From NCBI RefSeq assembly GCF_000014285.2, contig NC_008343.2, positions 1,576,501 to 1,640,500 on the forward strand: a stretch of DNA of 64,000 nt, written 5' to 3'. Positions 36,133 to 44,695 of this stretch are shown here, in pieces. Each line of letters begins with the position of its first letter. The stretch's first letter is position 1. This DNA comes from Granulibacter bethesdensis CGDNIH1 (GTDB lineage: Bacteria > Pseudomonadota > Alphaproteobacteria > Acetobacterales > Acetobacteraceae). The notes below the pieces were generated by a model. That model ran no database searches. It had not been told where the DNA came from and saw nothing but the letters and a program-made list of their open reading frames with translations. The translations under genes were made by a program, and so were the position numbers.

Positions 36133-36570
36133 ATGAGGCTCCCCCTGCCCGGCCCGATTGCCGCATTGCTGACCCCGGCCAGAATGCAGTTCCTGCGTTT
36201 CGGCATGGTGGGCGTGATGGGGTTTATGGTCGATACCGCGACCGTCTATGCCTCCCGTTACTGGCTTGGGCTATATTGGGCCGGAATCCTCGCTTATTGC
36301 GTGGCGGCCAGCGCCAACTGGCTGGTCAACCGGATATGGACCTTCCGCAACCATGCCGCGACGGATGGCAAGCATGCCCATGCCGGAAAACAATGGGCCA
36401 AATTTCTGGCCGCTAATCTGGTAGGGGCGGTGCTTAATCGCGGTACCTATATGCTGCTGATCACCATTGTGCCGTTTTGTGCCGCCCATCCGGTGGTTCC
36501 GCTGGCTGCCGGTGCGATCATGGGGCTGGGTGTGAATTATGAACTCTCCCGTCGCGTGGTGTTCCGCTGA
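36133..36570 (+). CDS. GtrA-family membrane protein
   Basis: This 145-residue, four-helix membrane protein of the GtrA family is thought to flip or present undecaprenyl-phosphate-linked sugars. The opening QFLRFGMVGVMGFMVDTATVYA, the middle CVAASANWLVNRIWTFRN (conserved N-x-x-W-T-F) and the C-terminal G-V-N-Y-E-L-S-R-R-V-V-F are characteristic. TTG 36121 is an alternative start. The stop overlaps the mepA start (TGATG). A GT2 gene follows mepA, so the flippase and its probable sugar-loading partner flank an endopeptidase gene. Confidence 0.85.
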   Translation: MRLPLPGPIAALLTPARMQFLRFGMVGVMGFMVDTATVYASRYWLGLYWAGILAYCVAASANWLVNRIWTFRNHAATDGKHAHAGKQWAKFLAANLVGAVLNRGTYMLLITIVPFCAAHPVVPLAAGAIMGLGVNYELSRRVVFR

Positions 36571-37400
36571 TGCAGGAAAGCAAGCTGCTGGTGGGCATCG
36601 TGATGCTGCTGTCATGCTCCGGCATGGTCCTGTCCGCGCCCGTTCTGGCTCAGCCGGTGCAGATTATCGGCCCTGCCGGCAATGGTTGCATCGCCGGGGC
36701 ACAACGTCTGCCCGATGAAGGACCGGGCTGGCAGACCATCCGCCGGGACCGCAGTTCCTTCTGGTCTGCCCCGGTAACGATCAACGGGGTTAAAACACTG
36801 GCCACGCGCCTGCATGCACAAGGGCTGCCGGATTTGTATGTCGGCGATATGTCCGCGCCACATGGCGGCAGGCTGCCCGGCGGCCATGGCAGCCACCAGA
36901 ACGGGCTGGATGTCGATCTGTACCTCGACCTCACCCCGCGCCCGGCATTGACGCCGGATGAACGTAACGTTCTGGAACCGCCCTCCATGGTCTCAGCCGA
37001 TGGCAACAGCCTCAGCCCGGCCTGGACGCAGGATACAGTGACGCTGCTGCATATGGCTGCAACTCTCCCGAATGTGGATCGGGTGCTGGTCAATCCGGTG
37101 ATCAAGCGCGCTTTATGCGAACAGGTCAGTGGAGACCGGAGTTGGCTGCATCTGATCCGTCCGTGGTGGGGTCACAAAGCCCATATGCATGTACGCTTCA
37201 GATGCCCGGCTGGTCAGACGCTCTGTGTGCAGGCTCCACCGCCGCCCACGGGGGATGGATGCGATACCACGCTGGCATGGTGGTTCCAGCCCCACCCTGC
37301 TCCACCGGCAGCACCTCCCCGGCCTCCAGAGGCTCCCCCTGCCGCCTGCCGGCCCATTCTGGCTGGAGATACCCTGTCTGCTCCGGAGACCAGGCCATGA
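36570..37400 (+). CDS. mepA: Penicillin-insensitive murein endopeptidase
   Basis: This 276-residue periplasmic LAS-type metallopeptidase cleaves D-alanyl-meso-diaminopimelyl cross-links in peptidoglycan. It has a signal peptide ending near VLAQ, the motif PGGHGSHQNGLDVD with zinc-ligand His and Asp residues, and the C-terminal GHKAHMHVRFRCP with H-x-H. Extra cysteines and a proline-rich C-terminal tail extend beyond the domain. Start and stop overlap both neighbours (TGATG and ATGA), tying peptidoglycan cleavage to the sugar-transfer genes in one operon. Confidence 0.92.
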   Translation: MQESKLLVGIVMLLSCSGMVLSAPVLAQPVQIIGPAGNGCIAGAQRLPDEGPGWQTIRRDRSSFWSAPVTINGVKTLATRLHAQGLPDLYVGDMSAPHGGRLPGGHGSHQNGLDVDLYLDLTPRPALTPDERNVLEPPSMVSADGNSLSPAWTQDTVTLLHMAATLPNVDRVLVNPVIKRALCEQVSGDRSWLHLIRPWWGHKAHMHVRFRCPAGQTLCVQAPPPPTGDGCDTTLAWWFQPHPAPPAAPPRPPEAPPAACRPILAGDTLSAPETRP

Positions 37401-38143
37401 GTTTGTCGCCGCCGCTGGTCTCGATCGTCATTGCCGCGCTGAACGAGGAAGCCACCATCGACCGGGTCTGTGACGAGTTGATCGACACGCTGGACGGGTT
37501 CATCCCCTTCGAGGTCGTGGTGGTGGATGATGGCAGCACCGATCAGACGCCGATACGCCTGTCCATGCTGCGTACAAGACATCCGGCCCTGCGCGTGATC
37601 CGTCATCCGAAGCGTTGCGGCAAAACCGCCGCCCTGTTCACCGGTGTGGAAGCAGCCCGGGGAACATGGATCGTCACCATGGATGCGGACGGGCAGAACG
37701 ACCCGCGCGACGTACCCGCCATGGTCGCCGCCCTGCGGAGTGAGGGCAATCGCTCCCCGACAGGAAAAGCGCCTCTGGTGGCGGGAATTCGCCGGAACCG
37801 CATCGATACGCAATCCCGCCGTCATGCCTCCCGGCTTGCCAACGGCATCCGCGCCCGACTGCTGCGGGATGACTGCCCCGACACAGGGTGCGGCGTGAAA
37901 GCGTTCAGCCGGGAGGACTTCCTCCGCATGCCCGCTTTCGAGGGCATGCACCGCTTCATGCCCGCCCTGTTCCGCAGCTATGGCCATACCATCGTGCTGC
38001 AAACCATCCATGATCGGGCGAGATTGGCCGGACAGTCAAAATACACCAATTTCGGCCGCCTGATGGTCGGGATCAGGGATACGCTGGGTGTGATGTGGCT
38101 GCGCAACCGGATAAGATTGCCGCAGGACAGTCGGGAAGTCTGA
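37397..38143 (+). CDS. Family 2 glycosyltransferase (polyprenyl-phosphate sugar type)
   Basis: A 248-residue GT2 enzyme resembling dolichyl/undecaprenyl-phosphate sugar synthases. Motifs are VSIVIAALNEEATI, VVVVDDGSTDQTP, TMDADGQNDPRDVPAM (the D-x-D metal motif region), and DTGCGVKAFSREDFLRM followed by FEGMHRF. No C-terminal membrane helices or fused GtrA are present; GtrA is encoded separately two genes upstream. The ATG overlaps the mepA stop by 4 bases. Confidence 0.87.
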   Translation: MSLSPPLVSIVIAALNEEATIDRVCDELIDTLDGFIPFEVVVVDDGSTDQTPIRLSMLRTRHPALRVIRHPKRCGKTAALFTGVEAARGTWIVTMDADGQNDPRDVPAMVAALRSEGNRSPTGKAPLVAGIRRNRIDTQSRRHASRLANGIRARLLRDDCPDTGCGVKAFSREDFLRMPAFEGMHRFMPALFRSYGHTIVLQTIHDRARLAGQSKYTNFGRLMVGIRDTLGVMWLRNRIRLPQDSREV

Positions 38144-38273
38144 GAATCCGACAGCACGCCACCCGCATGTCATACGGTCAGATAACACAGGTGTTGCTGC
38201 TAATTCATTTCGTTTGCTTACTATTTCATGCGATGAGCAGTCCGTTGCATTTTCAACGATGGATCTGATCATC

Positions 38274-38642
38274 ATGAGCCATTCTTCTGGCTGCCTCCGT
38301 CTTATCGCTGGAAGCCTTTTGATGGGCGGTGCGCTGGCTGGCTGCGCCGATCACTGGATCAAGCCCGGTGCAAGCCAGCAGGAATACCAGTACACCATGG
38401 CCCAGTGTAAAGCCGAGGGCTATACGCATATGCCCGCCAATGCGGTGCCTTACCAGCTGACCAATGGATCTTATACCAGTGCTGGAATCGAGTGCAAAAA
38501 AACCAGCAGCGGGGGCAATGACTGCAAGCAGAAGCAGGTTTATGAGCCGCCGATCTGGGGTACCCGTGATGCGAATGAAGACGGGCGCAACGCGGTCATC
38601 CGGGCTTGCATGATGCGCAGCGGCTGGATGCTCCAGGAATAA
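38274..38642 (+). CDS. Small cysteine-rich lipoprotein
   Basis: A 122-residue protein with signal peptide and lipobox ALAGC. The mature part has pairs of cysteines (MAQCKAEGY, IECKKTSS...DCKQKQ, RACMMRSGW). I do not recognise the family; the MAQC...ACMMRSGW pattern occurs in other small proteobacterial lipoproteins. ATG 38259 is an alternative with no ribosome-binding site. A strong stem-loop lies 32 bases beyond the stop. Confidence 0.65.
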   Translation: MSHSSGCLRLIAGSLLMGGALAGCADHWIKPGASQQEYQYTMAQCKAEGYTHMPANAVPYQLTNGSYTSAGIECKKTSSGGNDCKQKQVYEPPIWGTRDANEDGRNAVIRACMMRSGWMLQE

Positions 38643-38674
38643 AGCGCCCGTTCTGATCACGAAGCCGTTTTTGT

Positions 38675-38708
38675 AGCGCCGTTAGTGAGCCGTCTCACTG
38701 ACGGCGCT
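38675..38708 (+). terminator. Stem-loop after the small lipoprotein gene
   Basis: AGCGCCGTTAGTGAG pairs with CTCACTGACGGCGCT around a CCGT loop: 15 bp with one G-T pair. The following CTTGC is a poor T-tract, but position and strength suggest termination. Confidence 0.65.
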
Positions 38709-38745
38709 CTTGCATCATGGCTGCGGATCATCTCCCCTAACCATT

Positions 38746-39888
38746 ATGGGAATCGACCAGACCAGTGCCTCCATCCTGTCGCCTGCATGGACCATGGCCA
38801 GTGAGGGCATGGTGGCAACACTCAGCCTGTCGGGTGAATGGACTGTCGCATCGGGTGGGCTGAACACCCGACCGATCAATGCCTTTCCAGTTGGCACGGA
38901 ACGATTGCTGATCGACGTTTCCGCATTGCAGCGCTGGGATTCCGCGCTGATCTCCTTTCTTTGGTCGCTGGAGCAGCGATGCAACACCAGCGGAATCACG
39001 CTGGATAACAGCACATTGCCGCACTCTGCCAGAGGTCTGCTCGCCTTGCTGCCGGAGCATCCACACCCATCTGCCCCCGCTCCGGCAAAGCATTTTGCGC
39101 CGGTTCAGGCCATCGGTGCCTCGACCCTGTCCATGCTCACGGAATGCGGCACCGTGACGGAGCTGGGCGTGGAAACCCTGCGCGGTGCAGGGGCCACCCT
39201 GTTTGGCGGACATGGCATGCGCTGGCGCGATCTGCTGCGTGATATCAGCGATGCCGGGCCTTCCGCTTTGCTGATCGTGGGCATCGTGAATTTTCTGATG
39301 GGGTCCATCCTCGCTTTTGTCGGCGCGGTGCAATTGCGCAAATTCGCCGCAGATATTTACGTCGCCAATCTGGTAGGGCTGGCCTCGGTCCGCGAAATGT
39401 CGGCGGTGATGACAGCCATCATCATGGCGGGACGTACCGGCGGAGCCTATGCTGCGCGCATTGCCACCATGACCGGAAATGAGGAAATCGACGCGCTGCG
39501 CGTGTTCGGGATTCCGGTCTCACGCTATTTGCTACTGCCCTCCATCGCGGCGCTGGTACTGACCATGCCCATTCTCTATCTGTATGCCTGCCTGATCAGC
39601 CTTGTCGGAGGCTATATCGTCTCACAGGGGATGCTGGATGTGACCATGGCCGGTTTCTGGAATCATTTGTTCGGCTCAGTCCATATCGACCAGTTCGTAT
39701 TCGGCTTTGTCAAAACCATCACCTTTGCCATGCTGATCGGGCTGGTCAGCTGCCGGATCGGTCTCAAGGCCGGACGCAGCGCCGCCGATGTCGGTGTGGC
39801 CGCAACCCGCGCCGTGGTCAGCGGAATCGTCGGCGTCATCGCGCTGGATTCCATGTTCGCTGTCCTTGCCACCATCATCGGGATTTAA
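38746..39888 (+). CDS. MlaE-type permease with N-terminal STAS domain
   Basis: A ~380-residue permease opening the second Mla-like operon. The N-terminal ~100 residues resemble a STAS domain (TLSLSGEWTVASG...RLLIDVSALQRWDSALISFLW). The C-terminal part is a complete MlaE domain: GSILAFVGAVQLRKFAADIYV, REMSAVMTAIIMAGRTGGAYAA, then MTGNEEIDALRVFGIPV. Fusion of STAS with MlaE is a recurring arrangement and replaces the separate MlaB subunit. The ATPase gene begins 4 bases after the stop. Confidence 0.88.
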   Translation: MGIDQTSASILSPAWTMASEGMVATLSLSGEWTVASGGLNTRPINAFPVGTERLLIDVSALQRWDSALISFLWSLEQRCNTSGITLDNSTLPHSARGLLALLPEHPHPSAPAPAKHFAPVQAIGASTLSMLTECGTVTELGVETLRGAGATLFGGHGMRWRDLLRDISDAGPSALLIVGIVNFLMGSILAFVGAVQLRKFAADIYVANLVGLASVREMSAVMTAIIMAGRTGGAYAARIATMTGNEEIDALRVFGIPVSRYLLLPSIAALVLTMPILYLYACLISLVGGYIVSQGMLDVTMAGFWNHLFGSVHIDQFVFGFVKTITFAMLIGLVSCRIGLKAGRSAADVGVAATRAVVSGIVGVIALDSMFAVLATIIGI

Positions 39889-39892
39889 GCTT

Positions 39893-40672
39893 TTGCAACC
39901 AGGCGATCATCCCGACAACGCGCTGCTCGGCATGCGAGACGTCACGCTGGGATTCGGCCCGAAGATCATTCAGCGCAATTTGTCTTTCGATGTGCGCAAA
40001 GGGTCGATCTTCGCCGTAATGGGTGGCTCCGGTTGCGGCAAGAGCACCGTGCTGAAAAGCATGGTCGGCTTGCTGCGCCCCAAAGCGGGCCGGGTCTATG
40101 TGGAAGGGAATGATTACTGGGGCGGCAGCGATGCCGACCGCACCGCGACCGGCCGCCGTTTCGGTGTGCTGTTCCAGAGCGCGGCGCTATGGAGTTCCAT
40201 GACCGTCGGCGAAAATATCGCCTTGCCGCTGGAGATGTTTACGAAACTGGCGCCCCGCCAAATCCGTTCGCTGGTGGAATTGAAGCTTGGTCTGGTCGGA
40301 ATGTCCCACGCGATCGATCTGATGCCGTCTGAACTGAGCGGCGGGATGCGCAAGCGTGCAGGGCTGGCGCGTGCTCTGGCGCTTGATCCCGACATCCTGT
40401 TCTTCGATGAGCCATCCGCCGGGCTGGATCCGATCACGTCCGCCAGGCTGGATGATCTGATCATGACGCTGCGGGATGGTCTGGGGGCCACCATCGTCAT
40501 CGTCAGCCATGAACTGCCGAGCCTTTTCGCCATCGCCGATGACGGTGTGTTTCTGGATGCGCATACCAGGACCACGATCGCCCATGGTGCGCCACGCGAC
40601 CTGCGGGATCATTGCGACGATCCACAAGTGCGTGCCTTCATGAACCGCGATGCCCTGAACACGGAGAACTGA
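39893..40672 (+). CDS. MlaF-type ABC transporter ATPase
   Basis: A ~259-residue ATPase with every canonical motif: Walker A GGSGCGKST, Q-loop LFQSAALW, signature ELSGGMRKRAGLARAL, Walker B ILFFDEPSAGLDP, and H-loop IVSHELP. It powers the MCE lipid transporter encoded around it. The start is taken as TTG 39893; ATG 39932 is possible but would trim the first strand. It contrasts with the degenerate ATPase at 6715. Confidence 0.9.
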   Translation: MQPGDHPDNALLGMRDVTLGFGPKIIQRNLSFDVRKGSIFAVMGGSGCGKSTVLKSMVGLLRPKAGRVYVEGNDYWGGSDADRTATGRRFGVLFQSAALWSSMTVGENIALPLEMFTKLAPRQIRSLVELKLGLVGMSHAIDLMPSELSGGMRKRAGLARALALDPDILFFDEPSAGLDPITSARLDDLIMTLRDGLGATIVIVSHELPSLFAIADDGVFLDAHTRTTIAHGAPRDLRDHCDDPQVRAFMNRDALNTEN

Positions 40673-40676
40673 CCGC

Positions 40677-41648
40677 ATGGTCAATCGTCAAACCGCCGTT
40701 GGTGCTTTCGTCATAGGCGGATTTATCCTCGGTGCCGCCGCGCTGATGACATTCGGACATTTCCGTTTCTTCTCACAGAGTATCCGCGCCGCCGTAGTGT
40801 TTCAGGGATCAATCAGCGGTCTTGCCGTCGGTGCGCCGGTGACGTTTCGCGGTGTGCGGGTCGGCGCCGTGGAAAGCATTGCCATCAATTTCGATCAGGA
40901 AGATCAGGCCGCCTATATTCCTGTGGTGATCGACCTTGATCCCGATCAGGTGACGGTGGTGGAAAGCCAGCATGAGAACAACAGCACGCTCGATCTGAAA
41001 CGACTGATCGCCCATGGTCTGCGCGCGCAGTTGAACATGCAGAGTTTTGTGACCGGCCAATCCAACGTCAACCTGGATTTCGATCCGGCTTCTCCCGCGC
41101 CGCTGCATCCGCGTCTCACAAGCCTGACGGAAATTCCTGTCAAACCCTCGGCTATTCAGAAGATGAAGGATGTGCTGGCTGATCTGCCGCTTAAGGAACT
41201 TGCAGGAAGTGCCAGCGCTGTGATGGACAATATCCGCATCCTGTCGCAACGTCTGGATGATGATCTGCCACCGTTGCTGGCCAGCATTCGCACTTCCTCC
41301 GAGCACTCCCAAAAGACATTGGACGTCGTTGCAGAGACGATGGTTGATCTTCAGAAAAACCTGTCCACAACAATTACCAATCTGAACGCGCTGCTGGTGA
41401 ACGGCAACAGACAACTCGATGCCCGCAGCGCCGATGCGCATGTCGCCTTACTGAACATTGCCCGCACTGCCCAGCGTGCGACCTCCACGCTCGATAATCT
41501 GCGCTCCATGACAGCAACAGGATCGGAAAGCCGCGTCAATCTGGATGATGCACTCCGTGACATTGCCGCCGCCGCCGCCGCCCTGCGCGGCTTTGCCAGC
41601 GATGTGGAGCGCAATCCGCAACTCCTGCTGACCGGACGGAAACAATGA
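40677..41648 (+). CDS. MCE-domain (MlaD-like) protein
   Basis: This 323-residue periplasmic lipid-carrier subunit has one N-terminal membrane anchor (GAFVIGGFILGAAALMTFG). One MCE domain follows (VVFQGSISGLAVGAPVTFRGVRVGAV...GLRAQLNMQSFVTGQSNVNL), then a long helical tail rich in coiled-coil heptads. Its stop overlaps the next lipoprotein start by 4 bases. It is the same length as the MCE protein of the first operon, which suggests paralogy. Confidence 0.9.
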   Translation: MVNRQTAVGAFVIGGFILGAAALMTFGHFRFFSQSIRAAVVFQGSISGLAVGAPVTFRGVRVGAVESIAINFDQEDQAAYIPVVIDLDPDQVTVVESQHENNSTLDLKRLIAHGLRAQLNMQSFVTGQSNVNLDFDPASPAPLHPRLTSLTEIPVKPSAIQKMKDVLADLPLKELAGSASAVMDNIRILSQRLDDDLPPLLASIRTSSEHSQKTLDVVAETMVDLQKNLSTTITNLNALLVNGNRQLDARSADAHVALLNIARTAQRATSTLDNLRSMTATGSESRVNLDDALRDIAAAAAALRGFASDVERNPQLLLTGRKQ

Positions 41649-42211
41649 GACATCCTTCAGCTCTCGCTCTCTCCGCCCTGCTGCTATTCGCGGGTTGTGC
41701 TGCTCCAGCCTTGCGCGTCTATACGCTGAGTGCGCAGGAATCCCGCGCTCCGGCGCCTGAATCCATCCCTGCCAGACAGATCATCGGTCTGTCACGGGTG
41801 CAAGTGCCCGATTATCTCGACACACAGGACATTATCCTGCGCCATGGTCAGGAACTGCATCGCAGCAGCAATGGCCGCTGGGCGACCAGATTATCGCTGG
41901 GTATCACAGCCGCCATCGGTGACTGTCTGGCAGCCCGCTGGCCGGATGCCCAGATCGTACAGGGACCACAGAGCCAGTCACCGGATAGCCGCATCCAGAT
42001 CGTTGTGACACGCTTCGATGTCGGCGAGGATGGTCAGGCCCTGCTGGAAGCCGGCTGGACCATCACCCGGATCGGCAGCAAACACCCACCGGAACGGGAC
42101 AGGACGGTGATCACCGCCTCCGGACCCGTCAAAACCGATGATGATATTGCCCGCATGATGCGCAGCATGCTGCTGCAACTGGCTGACCGGATCGTCCGGC
42201 CAGCCAAGTAA
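41645..42211 (+). CDS. PqiC-like transport-associated lipoprotein (ABC_trans_aux)
   Basis: This is a 188-residue lipoprotein with lipobox LLFAGC. The family pattern is R-V-Y-T-L followed by IIGLSRVQVPDYLDTQDIILRHG and later NGRWATRLSLGITAAI, matching the PqiC/ABC_trans_aux group of outer-membrane partners of MCE systems. It ends the second Mla-like operon and converges on the efflux lipoprotein gene. Confidence 0.85.
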   Translation: MRHPSALALSALLLFAGCAAPALRVYTLSAQESRAPAPESIPARQIIGLSRVQVPDYLDTQDIILRHGQELHRSSNGRWATRLSLGITAAIGDCLAARWPDAQIVQGPQSQSPDSRIQIVVTRFDVGEDGQALLEAGWTITRIGSKHPPERDRTVITASGPVKTDDDIARMMRSMLLQLADRIVRPAK

Positions 42212-42224
42212 GGCAAAAACCCGT

Positions 42225-43790
42225 TTATTGCGCCTTTACGGGTGAAGATGCGTTGCCAACCGGTATCGGGAGGGAGACAGGTGCATCATTTTCCCATCCA
42301 CCGCCAAGCGCCTTGTAAAGCTGCACAAGATTGGTGGAAATCGCGGCATCGCTATCGGCCAGATCACGCTCCGCCGCCAGCAACTGACGCTCGGCATTCA
42401 GCACATCCAGAAACGTGACCAGCCCGTTGCGATACGCATTCTGTGCCAAGCCGACAGCACGGCGGTCAGCATCCACGCTCTGACGCAGGGCTTCGTTGCG
42501 GCGCTGCTCGTCTTCATAGGCAGCCATGGCATTGCTGACATCGTGAAACGCTTGCAACACTGTCTTGCGATAGGCAATGGCAGCCTCTTTCTGCTGCTGG
42601 GTCGCCATATCCAGATTGGCCTTGAGACGCCCACCCTCAAAAATCGGCAGTGTGATCATCGGACCGATCCCATATGTGTTCGATCCCCAGTTGCCCATAT
42701 CAGCAAAGGTCAGCGCGCTCATCATCAGATTGGCATTGATGATCACACGTGGCAGGAAACTGGCCTCCGCCACACCGATATTGGCGGTGGCTTCGTGCAG
42801 GGTCGCCTCGGCCTGCCGAACATCAGGGCGGCGGCGGACCAAATCTGAGGGTAACCCGACCGGGACGCGCGGTGGCACTGGGGGCACGGGACGCGGCACG
42901 ATCAGCTCCCCCGACAAAGCCTGAGGAGCCTGCCCGAGCAGCAGGCTCAACGCATTGATCAGGGCGGTCTGCTGTGTTTCCAGTGCCGGCAACGCCGATT
43001 CCGTCAGAGCCAGCTGGGCGCGGGCATTTTGCACATCCAGATCAGACCCCAAGCCACCCGTCTGCCGCTGCCGGGCCAGATTCAGGTTTTGCCGTGCCAC
43101 CTCGGCATTGCGGCGCACGATGTCGATATCCGCCTGCACATTGCGCAAACGCATGTAATCCAGCGCGACCTCCGCCATGGCGCTGACCAGAGTGGCACGC
43201 CGCGCTTCCTGATTCTGCTGAATCTGCGCTTCCCCGGCCTCGATATGCCGCCGCACACGGCCCCAGAGATCAATTTCCCAACTGGCATCAATACCATAGC
43301 GGAAATAGTCGATCGGGGGGACTTCAATCTTCTGCCCGGATTCCGCCAGCAACCCGTTCAATCCCGCCTTTCCCAGCCCTACCTGCAAAGAGCGATCACT
43401 GACAGGCTTGAGTCGTTGATAGGACGCGGCCCCGTTCAGGGATGGAAACAGGGCCGCACGGGTACCACCCAGCTGCGCCCGGCTTTCAGCCAGACGCACA
43501 GTGGCGGTTTGCACATCCAGATTATTGGCGGCCACCCGCTGCTCCAGCGAGGTCAGCACGGGATCGGTGAAACTGCTCCACCAACTGGCTTCCGTCGGTT
43601 CAGGGACGACATGGCTGGCGATGGGCTGTGCCTCAAAATGCCCGGCACGCGGCGCCCATGGTTTTGCTGCTTCATCCTGCCGGGGCGGCACAAAGGTCGG
43701 GCCTATCTTGCAGCCGGCCAGAGCCAGCACAATCAGCGTGGAACCGGAGAACGAGATCCGGCGTGCTGTCTTCCGCAACCAAAACGGCAT
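42225..43790 (-). CDS. RND efflux outer-membrane lipoprotein, NodT/OprM type
   Basis: A 521-residue outer-membrane channel protein with lipobox ALAGC, KIGPTFVPP after it, and two TolC-like repeats (for example VRLAESRAQLGGTRAALFPSL and YRKTVLQAFHDVSNAMAAY). NodT-type proteins form the exit duct of tripartite RND pumps. No membrane-fusion or RND pump gene is next to it, so the partner pump must lie elsewhere. It is divergent from a TetR gene with a palindromic operator between. Confidence 0.9.
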   Translation of the reverse strand: MPFWLRKTARRISFSGSTLIVLALAGCKIGPTFVPPRQDEAAKPWAPRAGHFEAQPIASHVVPEPTEASWWSSFTDPVLTSLEQRVAANNLDVQTATVRLAESRAQLGGTRAALFPSLNGAASYQRLKPVSDRSLQVGLGKAGLNGLLAESGQKIEVPPIDYFRYGIDASWEIDLWGRVRRHIEAGEAQIQQNQEARRATLVSAMAEVALDYMRLRNVQADIDIVRRNAEVARQNLNLARQRQTGGLGSDLDVQNARAQLALTESALPALETQQTALINALSLLLGQAPQALSGELIVPRPVPPVPPRVPVGLPSDLVRRRPDVRQAEATLHEATANIGVAEASFLPRVIINANLMMSALTFADMGNWGSNTYGIGPMITLPIFEGGRLKANLDMATQQQKEAAIAYRKTVLQAFHDVSNAMAAYEDEQRRNEALRQSVDADRRAVGLAQNAYRNGLVTFLDVLNAERQLLAAERDLADSDAAISTNLVQLYKALGGGWENDAPVSLPIPVGNASSPVKAQ

Positions 43791-43859
43791 GAAAAATCCT
43801 TATCAGGCAGGCCACCGGAAGCCGAATCATCTTTCTGGATCGCGACCACACCACCAGAT

Positions 43860-43878
43860 TGACCGACCGGTTCGGTCA
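43860..43878. promoter_or_regulatory. Palindromic TetR-family operator
   Basis: TGACCGACCGGTTCGGTCA has perfect 7-base arms (TGACCGA/TCGGTCA) around CCGGT. It matches the common TetR operator type GACCGACCGGTCGGTC and lies between the efflux lipoprotein gene and the tetR gene. A TTGACA at 43886 may be a -35 element on the plus strand; no good -10 follows. Confidence 0.7.
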
Positions 43879-43978
43879 TTTTCTTTTGACAAATTAATCA
43901 GGACGGGCAAATCGTCAATTGCACGGCCAGCGTCCCTGCTGCCCATCATGACCCTGTGTGGAGGCGTGACTTGCTATC

Positions 43979-44596
43979 ATGAGTGTTATGGAGTGTCTGT
44001 CGACGGAGAAACGCAGCCAGATCCTGGCCGGCGCGGCAAAGGTCTTTGCAGAAGAAGGCTATGAAGGCGCCAGCATGTCGCGCATTGCGCATGAGGCCGC
44101 TGTCTCCAAGGGCACGCTCTATAATCATTTCCAGAACAAGGCGGATCTTTTTTCCGTCTATGTGCAGGATGCCTGCTCCACCTCTCTCAGCCATGTTTTC
44201 TCCAACGTGAAGGAAGATGGCGCACCGGAGGAGGTTCTTCTTTCGGTCGCGGATCGCATGCTGACCATGATGACAGACCCGGCCTGCATAGTGATTTACC
44301 GGGTGGTCATGGCCGAGGCGGCGAAATTTCCCCATGTCGCGCAGACCTTCTATCAGGCAGGCCCCGCCGAGGCGATCAGGCGCCTGACACTATGGTTGAC
44401 AGGGGCCGCCGCTGATGGCCGCCTAACGGTGGAAGATCCGCAATTCGCCGCCGAACAGTTCCTGGCCCTTGTTCAAACCCGCACCGGGCTGCGGCGGCGT
44501 CTGTGTCTGGATCACGACGTTGATCCGGCATTCCGGGACTATGTCGTCCGGGAAACCGTGCGTATGTTCCTTGATCGCTATGCCCCCCACACCTGA
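43979..44596 (+). CDS. TetR/AcrR-family transcriptional regulator
   Basis: A 205-residue repressor with an N-terminal TetR helix-turn-helix (AAKVFAEEGYEGASMSRIAHEAAVSKGTLYNHFQNKADLF) and a C-terminal ligand/dimer domain. It is divergent from the NodT-type efflux gene and a palindromic operator lies between them, so it probably represses both. The ligand is unknown. The ATG at 43979 is preceded by GGAGG at a rather long 14-base spacing. Confidence 0.9.
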   Translation: MSVMECLSTEKRSQILAGAAKVFAEEGYEGASMSRIAHEAAVSKGTLYNHFQNKADLFSVYVQDACSTSLSHVFSNVKEDGAPEEVLLSVADRMLTMMTDPACIVIYRVVMAEAAKFPHVAQTFYQAGPAEAIRRLTLWLTGAAADGRLTVEDPQFAAEQFLALVQTRTGLRRRLCLDHDVDPAFRDYVVRETVRMFLDRYAPHT

Positions 44597-44617
44597 CAGA
44601 CCTTCATGTCATTAGAT

Positions 44618-44636
44618 GTTGCGAAATATTCGCAAC
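44618..44636. promoter_or_regulatory. Palindrome upstream of the iron-uptake trio (Fur/Mur-box-like)
   Basis: GTTGCGAAATATTCGCAAC has perfect 8-base arms around ATA. The central 15 bases agree at 11 positions with the alphaproteobacterial Mur/Fur box TGCAAATAATTTGCA. It lies 60 bases before a DUF3649-PepSY-DUF3325 operon, an iron-linked set. It might instead be a hairpin at the end of tetR, but no T-tract follows. Confidence 0.5.
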
Positions 44637-44695
44637 TTTACTAAGCGACTGACCTCAGGCCGCCATTATACGGCCAGACAGGGAAGGTTGATAAT

